Shown in pieces: positions 54,265-64,000 of a stretch of 64,000 nucleotides of DNA. Made by a program: the position numbers and the translations under genes. The notes under the pieces were generated by a model. The model was not told the DNA's origin, did not search any database, and saw only the letters and a list, made by a program, of their open reading frames with translations. Position 1 is the first letter of the stretch. Each line of letters begins with the position of its first letter. Source of the stretch: Meghimatium bilineatum (Eukaryota > Mollusca > Gastropoda > Stylommatophora > Philomycidae); assembly GCA_034231615.1 (NCBI GenBank), contig CM067306.1, forward strand, positions 48,020,594 to 48,084,593, read 5' to 3'.

Positions 54265-54660
54265 GAGGAAGAGAATGACGAAATAATCCCTTTAGCTGTG
54301 AGAAGGTTGCTCTTGTCAGGCCATAGCCTTTCAGACAAAAAAACAAGTTTTTCTCAGTTGTGCAACTGAGGTCATACCGGACACATTAGTTCTCAACGAC
54401 ATGGATATGTAAGTCGGGGGGGGGTGGTTATGGATGCATGTCTAGCCCGCCGAAGGAGACTTTCAAGTGTGCATGTATTCAAGGAGTACCACGTCATGTA
54501 TAAGCACATCACACACACTTCTGGGTTAACTATATCATCATTCTTCTGTCGGATTTGTTGATCCATCCGCAGTGATGGCCCATCTAGCTCTCCAAATCAC
54601 CCAGGAGTCTGCAACAAAGAACAAATGTTTAATATCGCTGGCCTGCATCTCTGTGTCATC
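54265..54660 (-). repeat. Dispersed repeat family D, copy 3, source of the 28-bp array
   Basis: In reverse complement it follows the order of 53480 onward; in the same sense it aligns with 58145-58540 (gaagtaattcctttat / gaaataatccctttag; catcattcttctgtc; ctctgtgtcatccat). Both carry a poly(G) run at the equivalent place (54416 and 58266). The last shared bases, tgtcatccat, are directly followed by the first agggagatcctg unit of the 28-bp array. Confidence 0.7.
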
Positions 54661-56158
54661 CATAGGGAGATCCTGTATATGTGATATGTATAGGGAGATC
54701 CTGCATATGTGATATGTATAGGGAGATCCTTTATATGTGATATGTATAGGGAGATCCTGCATATGTGATATGTATAGGGAGATCCTGTATATGTGATATG
54801 TATAGGGAGATCCTGTATATGTGATATGTATAGGGAGATCCTTTATATGTGATATGTATAGGGAGATCCTGCATATGTGATATGTATAGGGAGATCCTGT
54901 ATATGTGATATGTATAGGGAGATCCTTTATATGTGATATGTATAGGGAGATCCTGCATATGTGATATGTATAGCGAGATCCTGCATATATGTATAGGGAA
55001 ATCATGTATATGTGATATGTATAGGGAGATCCTTTATATGTGATATGTATAGGGAGATCATGTATATGTGATATGTATAGGGAGATCCTGTATATGTGAT
55101 ATGTATAGGGAGATCCTTTATATGTGATATGTATAGGGAGATCATGTATATGTGATATGTATAGGGAGATCATGTATATGTGATATGTATAGGGAGATCA
55201 TGTATATGTGATATGTATAGGGAGATCCTGTATATGTGATATGTATAGGGAGATCCTGCATATGTGATATGTATAGGGAGATCCTTTATATGTGATATGT
55301 ATAGGGAGATCCTGCATATGTGATATGTATAGCGAGATCCTGCATATATGTATAGGGAGATCCTGTATATGTGATATGTATAGGGAGATCCTTTATATGT
55401 GATATGTATAGGGAGATCATGTATATGTGATATGTATAGGGAGATCCTGTATATGTGATATGTATAGGGAGATCCTTTATATGTGATATGTATAGGGAGA
55501 TCATGTATATGTGATATGTATAGGGAGATCATGTATATGTGATATGTATAGGGAGATCATGTATATGTGATATGTATAGGGAGATCCTGTATATGTGATA
55601 TGTATAGGGAGATCCTGCATATGTGATATGTATAGGGAGATCCTTTGTATGTGATATGTATAGGGAGATCCTGCATATGTGATATGTATAGCGAGATCCT
55701 GCATATATGTATAGGGAGATCCTGTATATGTGATATGTATAGGGAGATCCTTTATGTGTGATATGTATAGGGAGATCATGTATATGTGATATGTATAGGG
55801 AGATCCTGTATATGTGATATGTATAGGGAGATCCTGTATATGTGATATGTATAGGGAGATCCTTTATATGTGATATGTATAGGGAGATCATATATATGTG
55901 ATATGTATAGGGAGATCATATATATGTGATATGTATAGGGAGATCATGTATATGTGATATGTATAGGGAGATCCTGTATTTGTGATATGTATAGGGAAAT
56001 CCTGCATATGTGATATGTATAGGGAGATCCTTTATATGTGATATGTATAGGGAGATCATGTATATGTGATAAGTATAGGGAGATCATGTATAGGTGATAT
56101 GTATAGGTAGATCCTGTATATGTGATATGTATAGGGAGATCCTGCATATGTGATATGA
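54660..56158. repeat. 28-bp minisatellite, about 53 copies, 359-bp higher-order repeat
   Basis: Unit tatagggagatcctgtatat plus gtgatatg. Variants cctgtat, cctgcat, cctttat and catgtat follow each other in a repeated order. A shortened marker unit, tagcgagatcctgcatatat, sits at 54971, 55330 and 55689, exactly 359 bp apart, giving nearly identical multi-unit blocks. Long repetitive frames (MISLYISHIHDLPIHITY type) are artefacts. Confidence 0.97.
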
Positions 56159-56465
56159 GGTTTAAGCAATAAACTCAGTCATGTCATGGCAATAATGAAT
56201 TTTTCTCAAATCACAAATCGCAACCAATAACTGAACTTTCATTAACTGCCTGCTACGACATGTCTGGAAAGATGCCTCTAATTTGTACACCCTGAACTAC
56301 AAATCCAGCCCCCTGTTTCTACACTGGCAGATTGAGAAGGAAGAAACATCGGCGAACAGAGAAATTCATGAAGTATCACGAGATTGACAGGGCGTGAATT
56401 CTACATACATTCTGACGTAGAAGATACGAAACGAAGATCTCTATATTTTCCGTAATACCCATGCG
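56159..56465. other. No recognised feature
   Basis: Sequence between two arrays without recognisable coding or repeat content. Confidence 0.4.
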
Positions 56466-56467
56466 AT

Positions 56468-56728
56468 ACTATAGGTTTCTGAGAGTTCTACTAGTAGTGT
56501 TCATCAACCTCATATCAAACTATGGGTTTCTGAGAGTTCTACTAGTAGTTTTAATCAACCTTATATCAAACTATGGGTTTCTGAGAGTTCTACTAGTAGT
56601 TTTAATCAACCTTATATCAAACTATGGGTTTCTGAGAGTTATACTAGTAGTGTTCATCAACCTTATATCAAACTATGGGTTTCTGAGAGTTCTACTAGTA
56701 GTTTTCATCAACCTTATATCAAACATCA
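56468..56728. repeat. 51-bp tandem repeat, 5 copies
   Basis: Unit tatgggtttctgagagttct plus actagtagttttaatcaacc plus ttatatcaaac, with period 51. 17 codons long, hence an artefactual repetitive hydrophobic frame on the plus strand. Confidence 0.95.
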
Positions 56729-56759
56729 TTAGATCCCTCCTGCAACATACATAACAGGT

Positions 56760-57855
56760 AGCAGTGTTACCAATATTTGCTCCCTTTTCATGCCCCCTTC
56801 AGCGAATGTTCGAAAACGTAAAGTAAATTAATTTTACAATTGACAACATGACAATAAGTTTTTTTTTTTAATTGAGAATAAAATAACATCCGGAATCAAC
56901 GTTTCGAACTTAAAGACCATTTATATAAATAGGGAAAGGAGGAAGACGGTAAAATATTTATTAAAGGAATGATAAAGAAAATTAAATGTGTATGAAAAGA
57001 GTTTATAGATGAAGGGAAAAGAAGGATTTTCCAGATTCGTTATTAACAACACTATGTGTCTCGTTGTATGACCAACTGGAATAGAAGTGTAAACAATTGA
57101 TCTCTTGCATAGCTAATAGGCATGACGATGGCAAATTTTTAAAAAAACAACAACATCAGAACAATTGCACGAGAAAAGTTAGAAACTCTTGGAAACGCAA
57201 TAAAACCTAATTCAATATGCAAAAAAAAATGGAAACATTAGAGAATTAAATTTTTATAAATTGCTGAAACTTCACAGGAAAATACAAGCACAAAAATCGA
57301 CGTGTCGAAAAACAGATCTTTATCTAGAGCAATACAACGACCAGTAAACACATCACAACACGAATAATGTAAACAGGAATGATTTATCTTAGATAGTATC
57401 TTATCTTTGTAACTTGTTATCTCTGTGACACACTAATATTACAGAGTAGTATACTTAGACGTCGGAACAGTGCCGGTACGCTGATATAATCTCCATTTTT
57501 ATTGTGAATTTTAAATACGTTACGAAAGGGAAAAAGCGCGTACGGAAATAAAGAATTTGAATAAGTCCTCTCAAATTTAGCTTCTAAAAACTGTTTACGC
57601 CATTTTGGACTGACAACGAAAGAATTCCCATTACATTCGGATAGCTACGTTTCGCAGACATCCGTGGAGGAAATCTGCTAAATCATTCTTATCTCCTTCC
57701 ATTCTCTGGTTTATTTCTTGGTTTATAATTATAGAATTTGTTTTGTCTTTGCTGTGTAAAAAAAAATAAAAATCACCAAGATTTTTAACAATTGAAACGC
57801 AATTTGCTAGATTGCTTGTAACATTTATTTATTTGACATTTATACTTGTTGTATT
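56760..57855. other. About 1.1 kb AT-rich stretch without gene
   Basis: A runs at 56860, 57140 and 57220. No reading frame, tandem array or dispersed family found. Confidence 0.45.
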
Positions 57856-57864
57856 TGAATTCAG

Positions 57865-57966
57865 GCTGCTATATTCACCATCTGCTATTTTGCTATATTA
57901 ACCATCTGCTATTTTGCTATATTCACCATCTGCTATTTTGCTATATTAACCATCTGCTATTTTGCA
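57865..57966. repeat. 24-bp tandem repeat, 4 copies
   Basis: Unit ctgctattttgctatattaa plus ccat, nearly perfect. Confidence 0.92.
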
Positions 57967-58144
57967 GTCACGTCGTACTTGTTGCATAAGCTTCGTGAAA
58001 TGTCGTCTGCTATTTGGTTAGTTCTGGAGAGGTAAAATAAGGTTGCAGTTATATAGTTTGTGTAATTGGAGAGATGATATACGATTGAAAAAGGTAAAAC
58101 AGCAAATAGACGAATAGAGGAATGAGTTGAGAAGGTGGCAAATG

Positions 58145-58540
58145 ATTGATCGCGATGAAGTAATTCCTTTATATGCGAGCAGGTTGCTTTTACAGGCCAT
58201 AGCTTTTCTGAGAAAATTGTAGATCTTCATCAGTTAAGTAGGAAAGGTTTGCTGTCTCAAAGATATAGTTGTGCGGGGGGGGGGGAGGAGGGAACTTTTA
58301 TGTGGATTTTTAGTTCCCTAATGGTGGCGCTCCAGTACTGCAGATTCACAGACTCATCATGTCCTAACTGCCATGAGTGCAGCATATACGTCTGGGTCAT
58401 TATTAGTTCATCATTCTTCTGTCAAAGCTGTTGACATATCTGCAGTGATATCACAGCTATCATTCTCCGCAATCTAGGAGACACACAAGGAAAAAGGTGC
58501 AATGTTCCTTGACCTGGATCTCTCTGTCATCCATCAGGAC
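58145..58540 (-). repeat. Dispersed repeat family D, copy 4
   Basis: Aligns with 54265-54660 end to end, but here the terminal ctctctgtcatccatcagga is not followed by any array. Poly(G) run at 58266-58277. Confidence 0.7.
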
Positions 58541-59010
58541 TAATTTGACAGAAGATACAAGTAAGAAATCCAGGCAACACATGCTGTCACAATGGTTTTT
58601 TATTTCTATAGATGAGAGGTTGTCAACTCATTCCCTTACTTTATTTTGTCGTCTTCTACGACATCTTGGAAAGAAGAAAGTGGTCATATTCTTTGCATCC
58701 CAAACTAAAACTCAAGGCCTCACTTGATACATGGCGTGGAATAAACTTTCATAAATCGCGAGAATATGAGAATTAAAAACCCAAAAAAGAAAAGGAGGCA
58801 TTTGAGGAAAAGAATGTGGTAGAAGGGATAGGATTTATTTTTGTTTAAATCTACAAATATTAGGAGAAACGAAGTTCTGTTTTCCTATTTGCAGTTTTGT
58901 CTTCGGAGTTTTTTTCATTGTGATCATCGGAAGTGTAATGTTAAGTCATTCGCCCGTCAATAAGTGACCGTGTTTGTGTCGCTTATTGACACATGAAATA
59001 AAAATTTCCC
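58541..59010. other. No recognised feature
   Basis: AT-rich single-copy-looking sequence; a 76-codon frame is not convincing. Confidence 0.4.
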
Positions 59011-59014
59011 TCCT

Positions 59015-59575
59015 CCCTCCTGAGTCACCCAGCCACCAGGAATTAGGGTACCAGGTCTCATGTACTGAGAATTTTCGAGGAATGATCCAATCGTTACTGA
59101 GCAACTGCAGTAGACGGCGCTAGTCTGCCGGTTTCTGGCCAACCACTGACTAGGCAGCTGAACACGTATGTTTCTGGTCAACCACTGACTAGGCAACTGA
59201 ACGATTATGTTTCTGGTCAACCACTGACTAGGCAGCTGAACACTTATGTTTCTGATCAACCACTGACTACAGGAATCTGATCAACCACTTCTGATCAACC
59301 ACTGACTACAGGAATACAATGTTCAGAAGCTGAACACTTATGTTTCTGGTCAACCAGTGACTAGGCAGCTGAACACTTATGTTTCTGATCAACCACTGAT
59401 TAGGCAGCTGAACACTTATGTTTCTGATCAACCACTGACTAGGCAGCTGAACACTTATGTTTCTGATCAACCACTGACTAGGCAGCTGAACACTTATGTT
59501 TCTGGTCAACCACTGACTAGGCAGGTCACCTATGGGAAACCATATACTAATATTCAGATTTATAACTCAGATTGC
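59015..59575 (+). repeat. Dispersed repeat family H, copy with internal 39-bp array
   Basis: Ends match the simple copy at 11498-11655 (gccaccaggaattagggtac on the left; gggaaaccat and agatttataact on the right). Between them the block aggcagctgaacacttatgt plus ttctgatcaaccactgact repeats about nine times with period 39, in two runs (about 59130-59275 and 59335-59525) around a rearranged middle. Confidence 0.88.
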
Positions 59576-59689
59576 CTTTACCTTTCATGCTTAGACGACC
59601 AGTTCTTAACTGTAATGAAACTTGCACATAGAAGAAGCATGATATTCAGATATACGATGTATCTAGGAATGTGGAAGATATGTCGGATT

Positions 59690-60220
59690 ATTTTGTACGC
59701 AGGAAGCAAATGTTTAGAAATTCATTGTTCAGAAATCAAATTTTCAGTAAACAAATATTCAGGAATACAATGTTCAATAATCGAATATTCAGGAATCCAA
59801 TGTTCAGGAATCCAATGTTCAGGAATCCTTAATCAGCAAGTAAACGTTCAGGAATCATATTTTCAAAAATCCAATGTTCAGGAATCCAATGTTTTGAAAT
59901 CCAATGTTCCGCAAGTAAATGTTCAGAAATCTAATGTTCAGAAATTCAATATTCAGCACGTAAATGTTCAGAAATCTAATTTTCAGGAATCTAATTTAAA
60001 AAATCCAATGTTCAGGAATCCTTGTCCAACAAGCATTTATCAGGAATCAAATACTCAGGAATCCTATGTTCAAGTATTACATGTTCAGAAGCACATTGTT
60101 CAAAAAGTAAATGTTTAGGAGCTCAATGTTCAGGAGTCAAATGTTCAGGAGTCCAATGTTCAGGAGTCCAATGTTCAGAATTTAAATGTTCAGGAATACA
60201 ATGCTCAGAAATCCAATCAC
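59690..60220. repeat. 15-bp degenerate minisatellite, about 30 units
   Basis: Units of the form aggaatccaatgttc, varying as agaaatctaatgttc, caagtaaatgttcag and aggagtcaaatgttc. The first unit-like sequence, aggaatacaatgttcagaag, also appears within the preceding family H copy (59312), a plausible seed. Confidence 0.9.
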
Positions 60221-60224
60221 ATGA

Positions 60225-60830
60225 CAGCCTGCAACTATGTGGAAGAATTTACGTTGACCAACATTTTACATATGCTTGTCTCTCGTCAACTATGGACTCA
60301 TGATGAGGAATTGAGAAATTATACTTCTAACGTGACGTTATTGGACTTTTACCGTGATTGTCATTGTTCAAGGTAAATCCTAAATAAAGTAAACAGGTTA
60401 CTAAGAATACATAACTATCGATATAAAACAATAATAAATAACATTAAAATATAGAACAAGGACAATTATCAACGTATCGGTCCTATTGGACCTCATAACA
60501 TTTGTCAAGAAACAATAACGGTAAAGAAAACAAACGCAACCGTAAAATACATTAATAACCAAGATGACTGGTACAATGGTATCCTCACCGTATAATTGTT
60601 CCCTTTGTGTATAGGCTGTGTTGACAATTACTGGAAAATTAAAATAAGTCACTTTAGAAGGATGATTTCCCCTACGTCTAGAGGATTTTGTTGTCGAGAG
60701 ACACGACGTATGATTTTAAGATTTGAATTATGAGTTCTTGCTGCAGTTTATAATCGATGCACTCTTGATAATTACATAGATGCTCCGATATTGGTCTCAA
60801 TTAATCCATCATAGTGTAGTCTCCGATAGT
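60225..60830. other. Mostly unannotated
   Basis: cggtcctattggacctcata at 60478 and nearby gtcaagaaacaataacgg loosely echo family E in reverse complement. No gene supported. Confidence 0.4.
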
Positions 60831-60836
60831 TGCTGT

Positions 60837-61185
60837 TCAATGCTGATTTATCAGTCTCTTTGTATTTCCATTATGCTTCTCTTTACGGTTGTTCCGATCT
60901 TTAATATCAGTCTCGTGCCGTCTTAAGAGTGAATATGATGTAAACTTTTGAAAGTCTAAACGGACAAGGTCCATCAACGTATTAACTGTGAAAGCTCGAT
61001 CCACTGATCTCCATATTAACACTTTGGTCATGCTCACCAGTGTATCGCCCTGATAATTACCAACAACACCCGCATGTCCTGGCAGGAACATAAAAGTCAT
61101 ATCTCTGGTCATAGATTGTGACAATAGATTCGCCCATTGACGGTGGATGACTCCAGCTTCAACTATGAGAATCACGTTCATTCAG
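60837..61185 (-). pseudogene. LINE RNase H C-terminal relic
   Basis: Minus-strand frame of 114 codons with RDMTFMFLPGHAGVVGNYQG followed by DTLVSMTKV, the 'xxxWVPGHxGIxGNExAD' block of RNase H. A downstream basic region follows. It fits the C-terminus of an RNase H-bearing LINE such as that at 43195-44300, but is a separate copy. Confidence 0.7.
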
Positions 61186-61507
<322 letters not shown>

Positions 61508-61509
61508 CA

Positions 61510-61700
61510 CAATACATGGGTAGGAAGCGTCTGTGACAGCTAAGGTACCGAGATCGAATCCCTCCATACGCAATTGTGCATTCGAACCGTTCAGAAAGCA
61601 ATGGAAAACTAATTGTCGTTTTAAATATTGCATAGAAAATTGCTGCAGCGAAGAACTGCTGGATTGATGACTACATCCTGAGCAGGATACGCTGCTAATA
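61510..61700 (+). mobile_element. SINE-like family A, copy 3
   Basis: B box-like aaggtaccgagatcgaatcc, then caattgtgcattcgaac, ccgttcagaaagcaatgg, a tattgcatagaaaattgctg block and actacatcctgagcaggata. Followed by a short (AT)n. Best preserved copy; the preceding AT tract may be the tail of another insertion. Confidence 0.75.
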
Positions 61701-61719
61701 TATATATATATATATATGT

Positions 61720-62160
61720 ATGTATGAGTATGCTACGATGTCACAAAAAGAGTCGATTATCAAGAAGAGTTGCTAGAATGTCCTGTCCGTAAAGCATTTG
61801 TTCAAGTGTATAACTGGAACATGTATACCAAAGTAATTGTTCACAATAGCCATGCATGGTGATCTTACTCGGCGTCACTTATCTTTGATGATTCCACGTT
61901 TTCCGAGCTAAACGTAAACATCTGCTCATCTAGCTTATTGTAACCCGTTTTTGACCTATCTACAGGAACATGCTACAACTCTATCCTATTGCGCGATACT
62001 ACGAGATGTTAATCATGTATTGTCAATCAATGAAAATAACGAAGAAGCTTCTCATAGTGACGCGTATTATGGTATTGTTGTGACAAGATGTTGCCGATTG
62101 GTAAAATATTTCCTACAATAAACGAATGTTTACAAATTAGTTGTAAAGCTTTCTAAATAG
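61720..62160. other. No recognised feature
   Basis: No frame, repeat or family match noticed. Confidence 0.4.
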
Positions 62161-62162
62161 TT

Positions 62163-62475
62163 TCCTGTGGATCAAACACATATATTCTCATTAGTTCCCT
62201 GTGGAACAATATATATGACATCTCAAAATTTCCCTGTCGAACAATACACATCACTTCTCAATAGTTCCCTGTGGAACAATGCATGACTTCTCAATAGTTC
62301 CCTGTGGAACAATGAATGACTTCTCAATAGTTCCTTGTGGAACAATGAATGACTTCTCAATAGTTCCCTGTGGAACAATGAATGACTTCTCAATAGTTCC
62401 CTGTGGAACAATGAATGACTTCTCAATAGTTCCTTGTGGAACAATATATATGACTTTTCAAAATTTCACTGTCGA
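62163..62475. repeat. 33-bp minisatellite, about 9 copies
   Basis: Unit aatagttccctgtggaacaa plus tgaatgacttctc, with outer units more diverged (aaatttccctgtcgaac at both ends). Contains the near-palindrome gttccctgtggaac in each unit. Confidence 0.95.
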
Positions 62476-63400
62476 ACGACGTCTCTGAAAAATTACCTTG
62501 TATTAACTGTAAGGAAATCCATGCTATTTTCGGTAACAAACGAATCATTTTCTGACACCGCAGCATGACATTATGTATAGAAATGATAGGCACGGATGGT
62601 TTATAAAAAAAATCAGAAGGCAATAGATGGGATTTATACCGGCTACGTTCAGATGAATCCTATTCACATTGAAGCTTAAGTTAACACGTTTTCCGTAGTC
62701 GACCATTCTGCAAACCTAAATAACAAAACCGATTCTAGTCATGACATTAGAAAACAAACGTGTATATTCTCAAAATACTATGAAATGGACCGGTTGATTG
62801 ACACCCAGACGACACACACACTGCACGGGTATGTACATGTATATCTAGATCACCGTGCCAGAATGAGGTGGATCGGGGAATATGAGGGAATAGACCAGAA
62901 CGTGGGGGATGGGATAATATGAGGAAATAGAGCAGAAGGTGTGGGATGTTTCCCATAAGTGCTGCGCCCTCTATTCCAGAGCCATCTGACTCGATGGTGT
63001 TTCGAGTTTTAATGTCGCTGAAGCAGACATCGACATGAGGGCACAACTCTGGACCTTGCAACATGTTTCTTTGTTGTTCCGCCCACCCACGCCATGCCCA
63101 TAACTAGTTCAAGCACAACGTCGGCCTGTCGGAACAACATGGTAACTGTTATCGAAGGTTACGACTACGGGTTTGTATAGATGACGTGCCATGAAGCTTC
63201 TATAAGAAGATAACCTTAATATAAAGGCATGCCGTCTACTAAGGTTTTCTGTTGCAAGAGTGGTTTGTCTAGTGGTCCATTGGTGAGACCCACAGACGCA
63301 ACCCGCATGCCTAAATATGATGGGAGAATATGAGGGAAGAGATAAGAAAAAAATTGAATAAAATGTCACCTCTATGTTGACGAGATCCGAAAGGGGAAAA
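62476..63400. other. No gene supported; small local duplication
   Basis: ggggaatatgagggaataga and gataatatgaggaaatagag at 62875-62935 are an approximate 45-bp direct duplication, echoed at 63320. Frames of about 100 codons on the minus strand show no family. Confidence 0.45.
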
Positions 63401-63404
63401 GAAT

Positions 63405-63640
63405 AGCAACACTACTTACCTTCCATGTATGTCGTACTACAGAGGTTTTGGGGTAGAGTTGACTGTCACATACCATATAGGTTGAAAATAATCAGAAGTC
63501 ATGCTGAAGTCGGATTTGTTTGGTCGAAAGACACTGTCATTGCAGCTAAACTATAAACAAAAACGCAACGCTTTCGTTCTCCGGATTATATCCTGATAAT
63601 CTTTAGGATTTTGAGAACGAAAGCAGAAGATGAAAAAGGA
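63405..63640 (+). repeat. Dispersed repeat family B, copy 3
   Basis: taccttccatgtatgtcgta, cagaagtcatgctgaagtcg, attgcagctaaactataaac, cgttctccggattatatcct, gataatctttaggattttga and a gaacgaaagcagaagatgaa end. Confidence 0.75.
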
Positions 63641-63761
63641 TGAAAACTCCGGTTCTGTGGCGGGATCTAGACGTTCACTCACACAAGCCAAAGAATGTTG
63701 TGTTTATCGCTTCGTCCTATATAGCAAATGCCAGCAATTCTAAAAATTTTGGTTGCCGTAG

Positions 63762-63955
63762 ACCTGCAATTGTTGCCTCAAACTTTCAGTTGTTTCCTCA
63801 GACCTACAATTGTTGTCTAAATCCTGCAATCGTTGCCTCAGACCTGCAATTGTTGCCTCAGACCTGCAATTGCTGTCTCAAACTTTCAGGTGTTGCCTCA
63901 GACCTGCAATTGTTGTCTCAGACCTGTAATTTTTGCCAAAGACCTGCAATTGATT
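63762..63955. repeat. 20-bp minisatellite, about 9-10 copies
   Basis: Unit gacctgcaattgttgcctca, with aactttcagttgtttcctca-type variants interspersed about every fourth unit. Confidence 0.93.
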
Positions 63956-64000
63956 TTCAAATTTACTAAAAGCTGGCTTGGGTGCTGAAGACCAAAGGTC

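Noticed and set aside
54410-54425. G-quadruplex-forming site
   Set aside because: A single uninterrupted G run shared by family D copies; no four-tract pattern.
54538-56147. Long minus-strand frames with ISLYISHI repeats
   Set aside because: By-products of the 28-bp minisatellite.

Overview
This 64 kb window looks like intergenic or intronic DNA from a large, AT-rich, repeat-laden animal genome. I can support no intact host protein-coding gene, no rRNA or functional tRNA gene and no CRISPR array. The mix (several tRNA-like SINE families, many 5'-truncated LINEs, a Polinton/Maverick, a great many short-unit minisatellites and long TAC/TGC trinucleotide tracts) fits a mollusc and most resembles octopus-type cephalopod genomes. 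That placement is inference from repeat character, not from a diagnostic gene.

Layout. 1-3.7 kb: 29-, 62- and 33-bp tandem arrays, a SINE-like unit and copies of dispersed repeats. 3.9-5.5 kb: an old LINE 3' end, then a clean 5'-truncated LINE (4580-5478) with an 11-bp target-site duplication and a (TGA)n tail. 5.8-11 kb: SINE-like families A and B and a large inverted repeat pair (6455-7404 / 9771-10985) around a 2.4 kb spacer. 11.6-18.7 kb: a domain of TAC and TAC/TGC triplet tracts, always the same strand sense, interleaved with LINE relics, a 38-bp array and a 45-copy 28-bp array. A CpG-richer unique block at 15440-15600 is the only promoter-like sequence noticed.

19.5-31.7 kb: one Polinton/Maverick of about 12.2 kb, broken (roughly ten breaks), with about 243-bp terminal inverted repeats. 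Each end contains a near-perfect 58-bp-arm palindrome. It carries recognisable remains of a protein-primed family B DNA polymerase, an rve-type integrase, a packaging ATPase, an adenovirus-type cysteine protease, a PLA2-like protein and several virion-type or unknown genes. It sits inside an older LINE whose halves flank it (19312-19501 and 31670-32075), and a tRNA-derived SINE lies inside it, giving the order LINE, then Polinton, then SINE.

32-64 kb: LINE remnants of at least three types (RTE-like with TGA/ATC tails; one with a C-terminal zinc finger; one with RNase H), more than a dozen minisatellites with units of 15-66 bp, further copies of the dispersed families, a palindromic foldback element and long AT dinucleotide tracts. 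Two LINEs of different type lie in the same 53-bp array at 38.4-40.3 kb; one is bounded by an exact 10-bp duplication. The 28-bp array at 54.7-56.2 kb has a 359-bp higher-order period. Nothing here suggests a cooperating host pathway; the interest lies in element nesting, minisatellite origin and higher-order structure.
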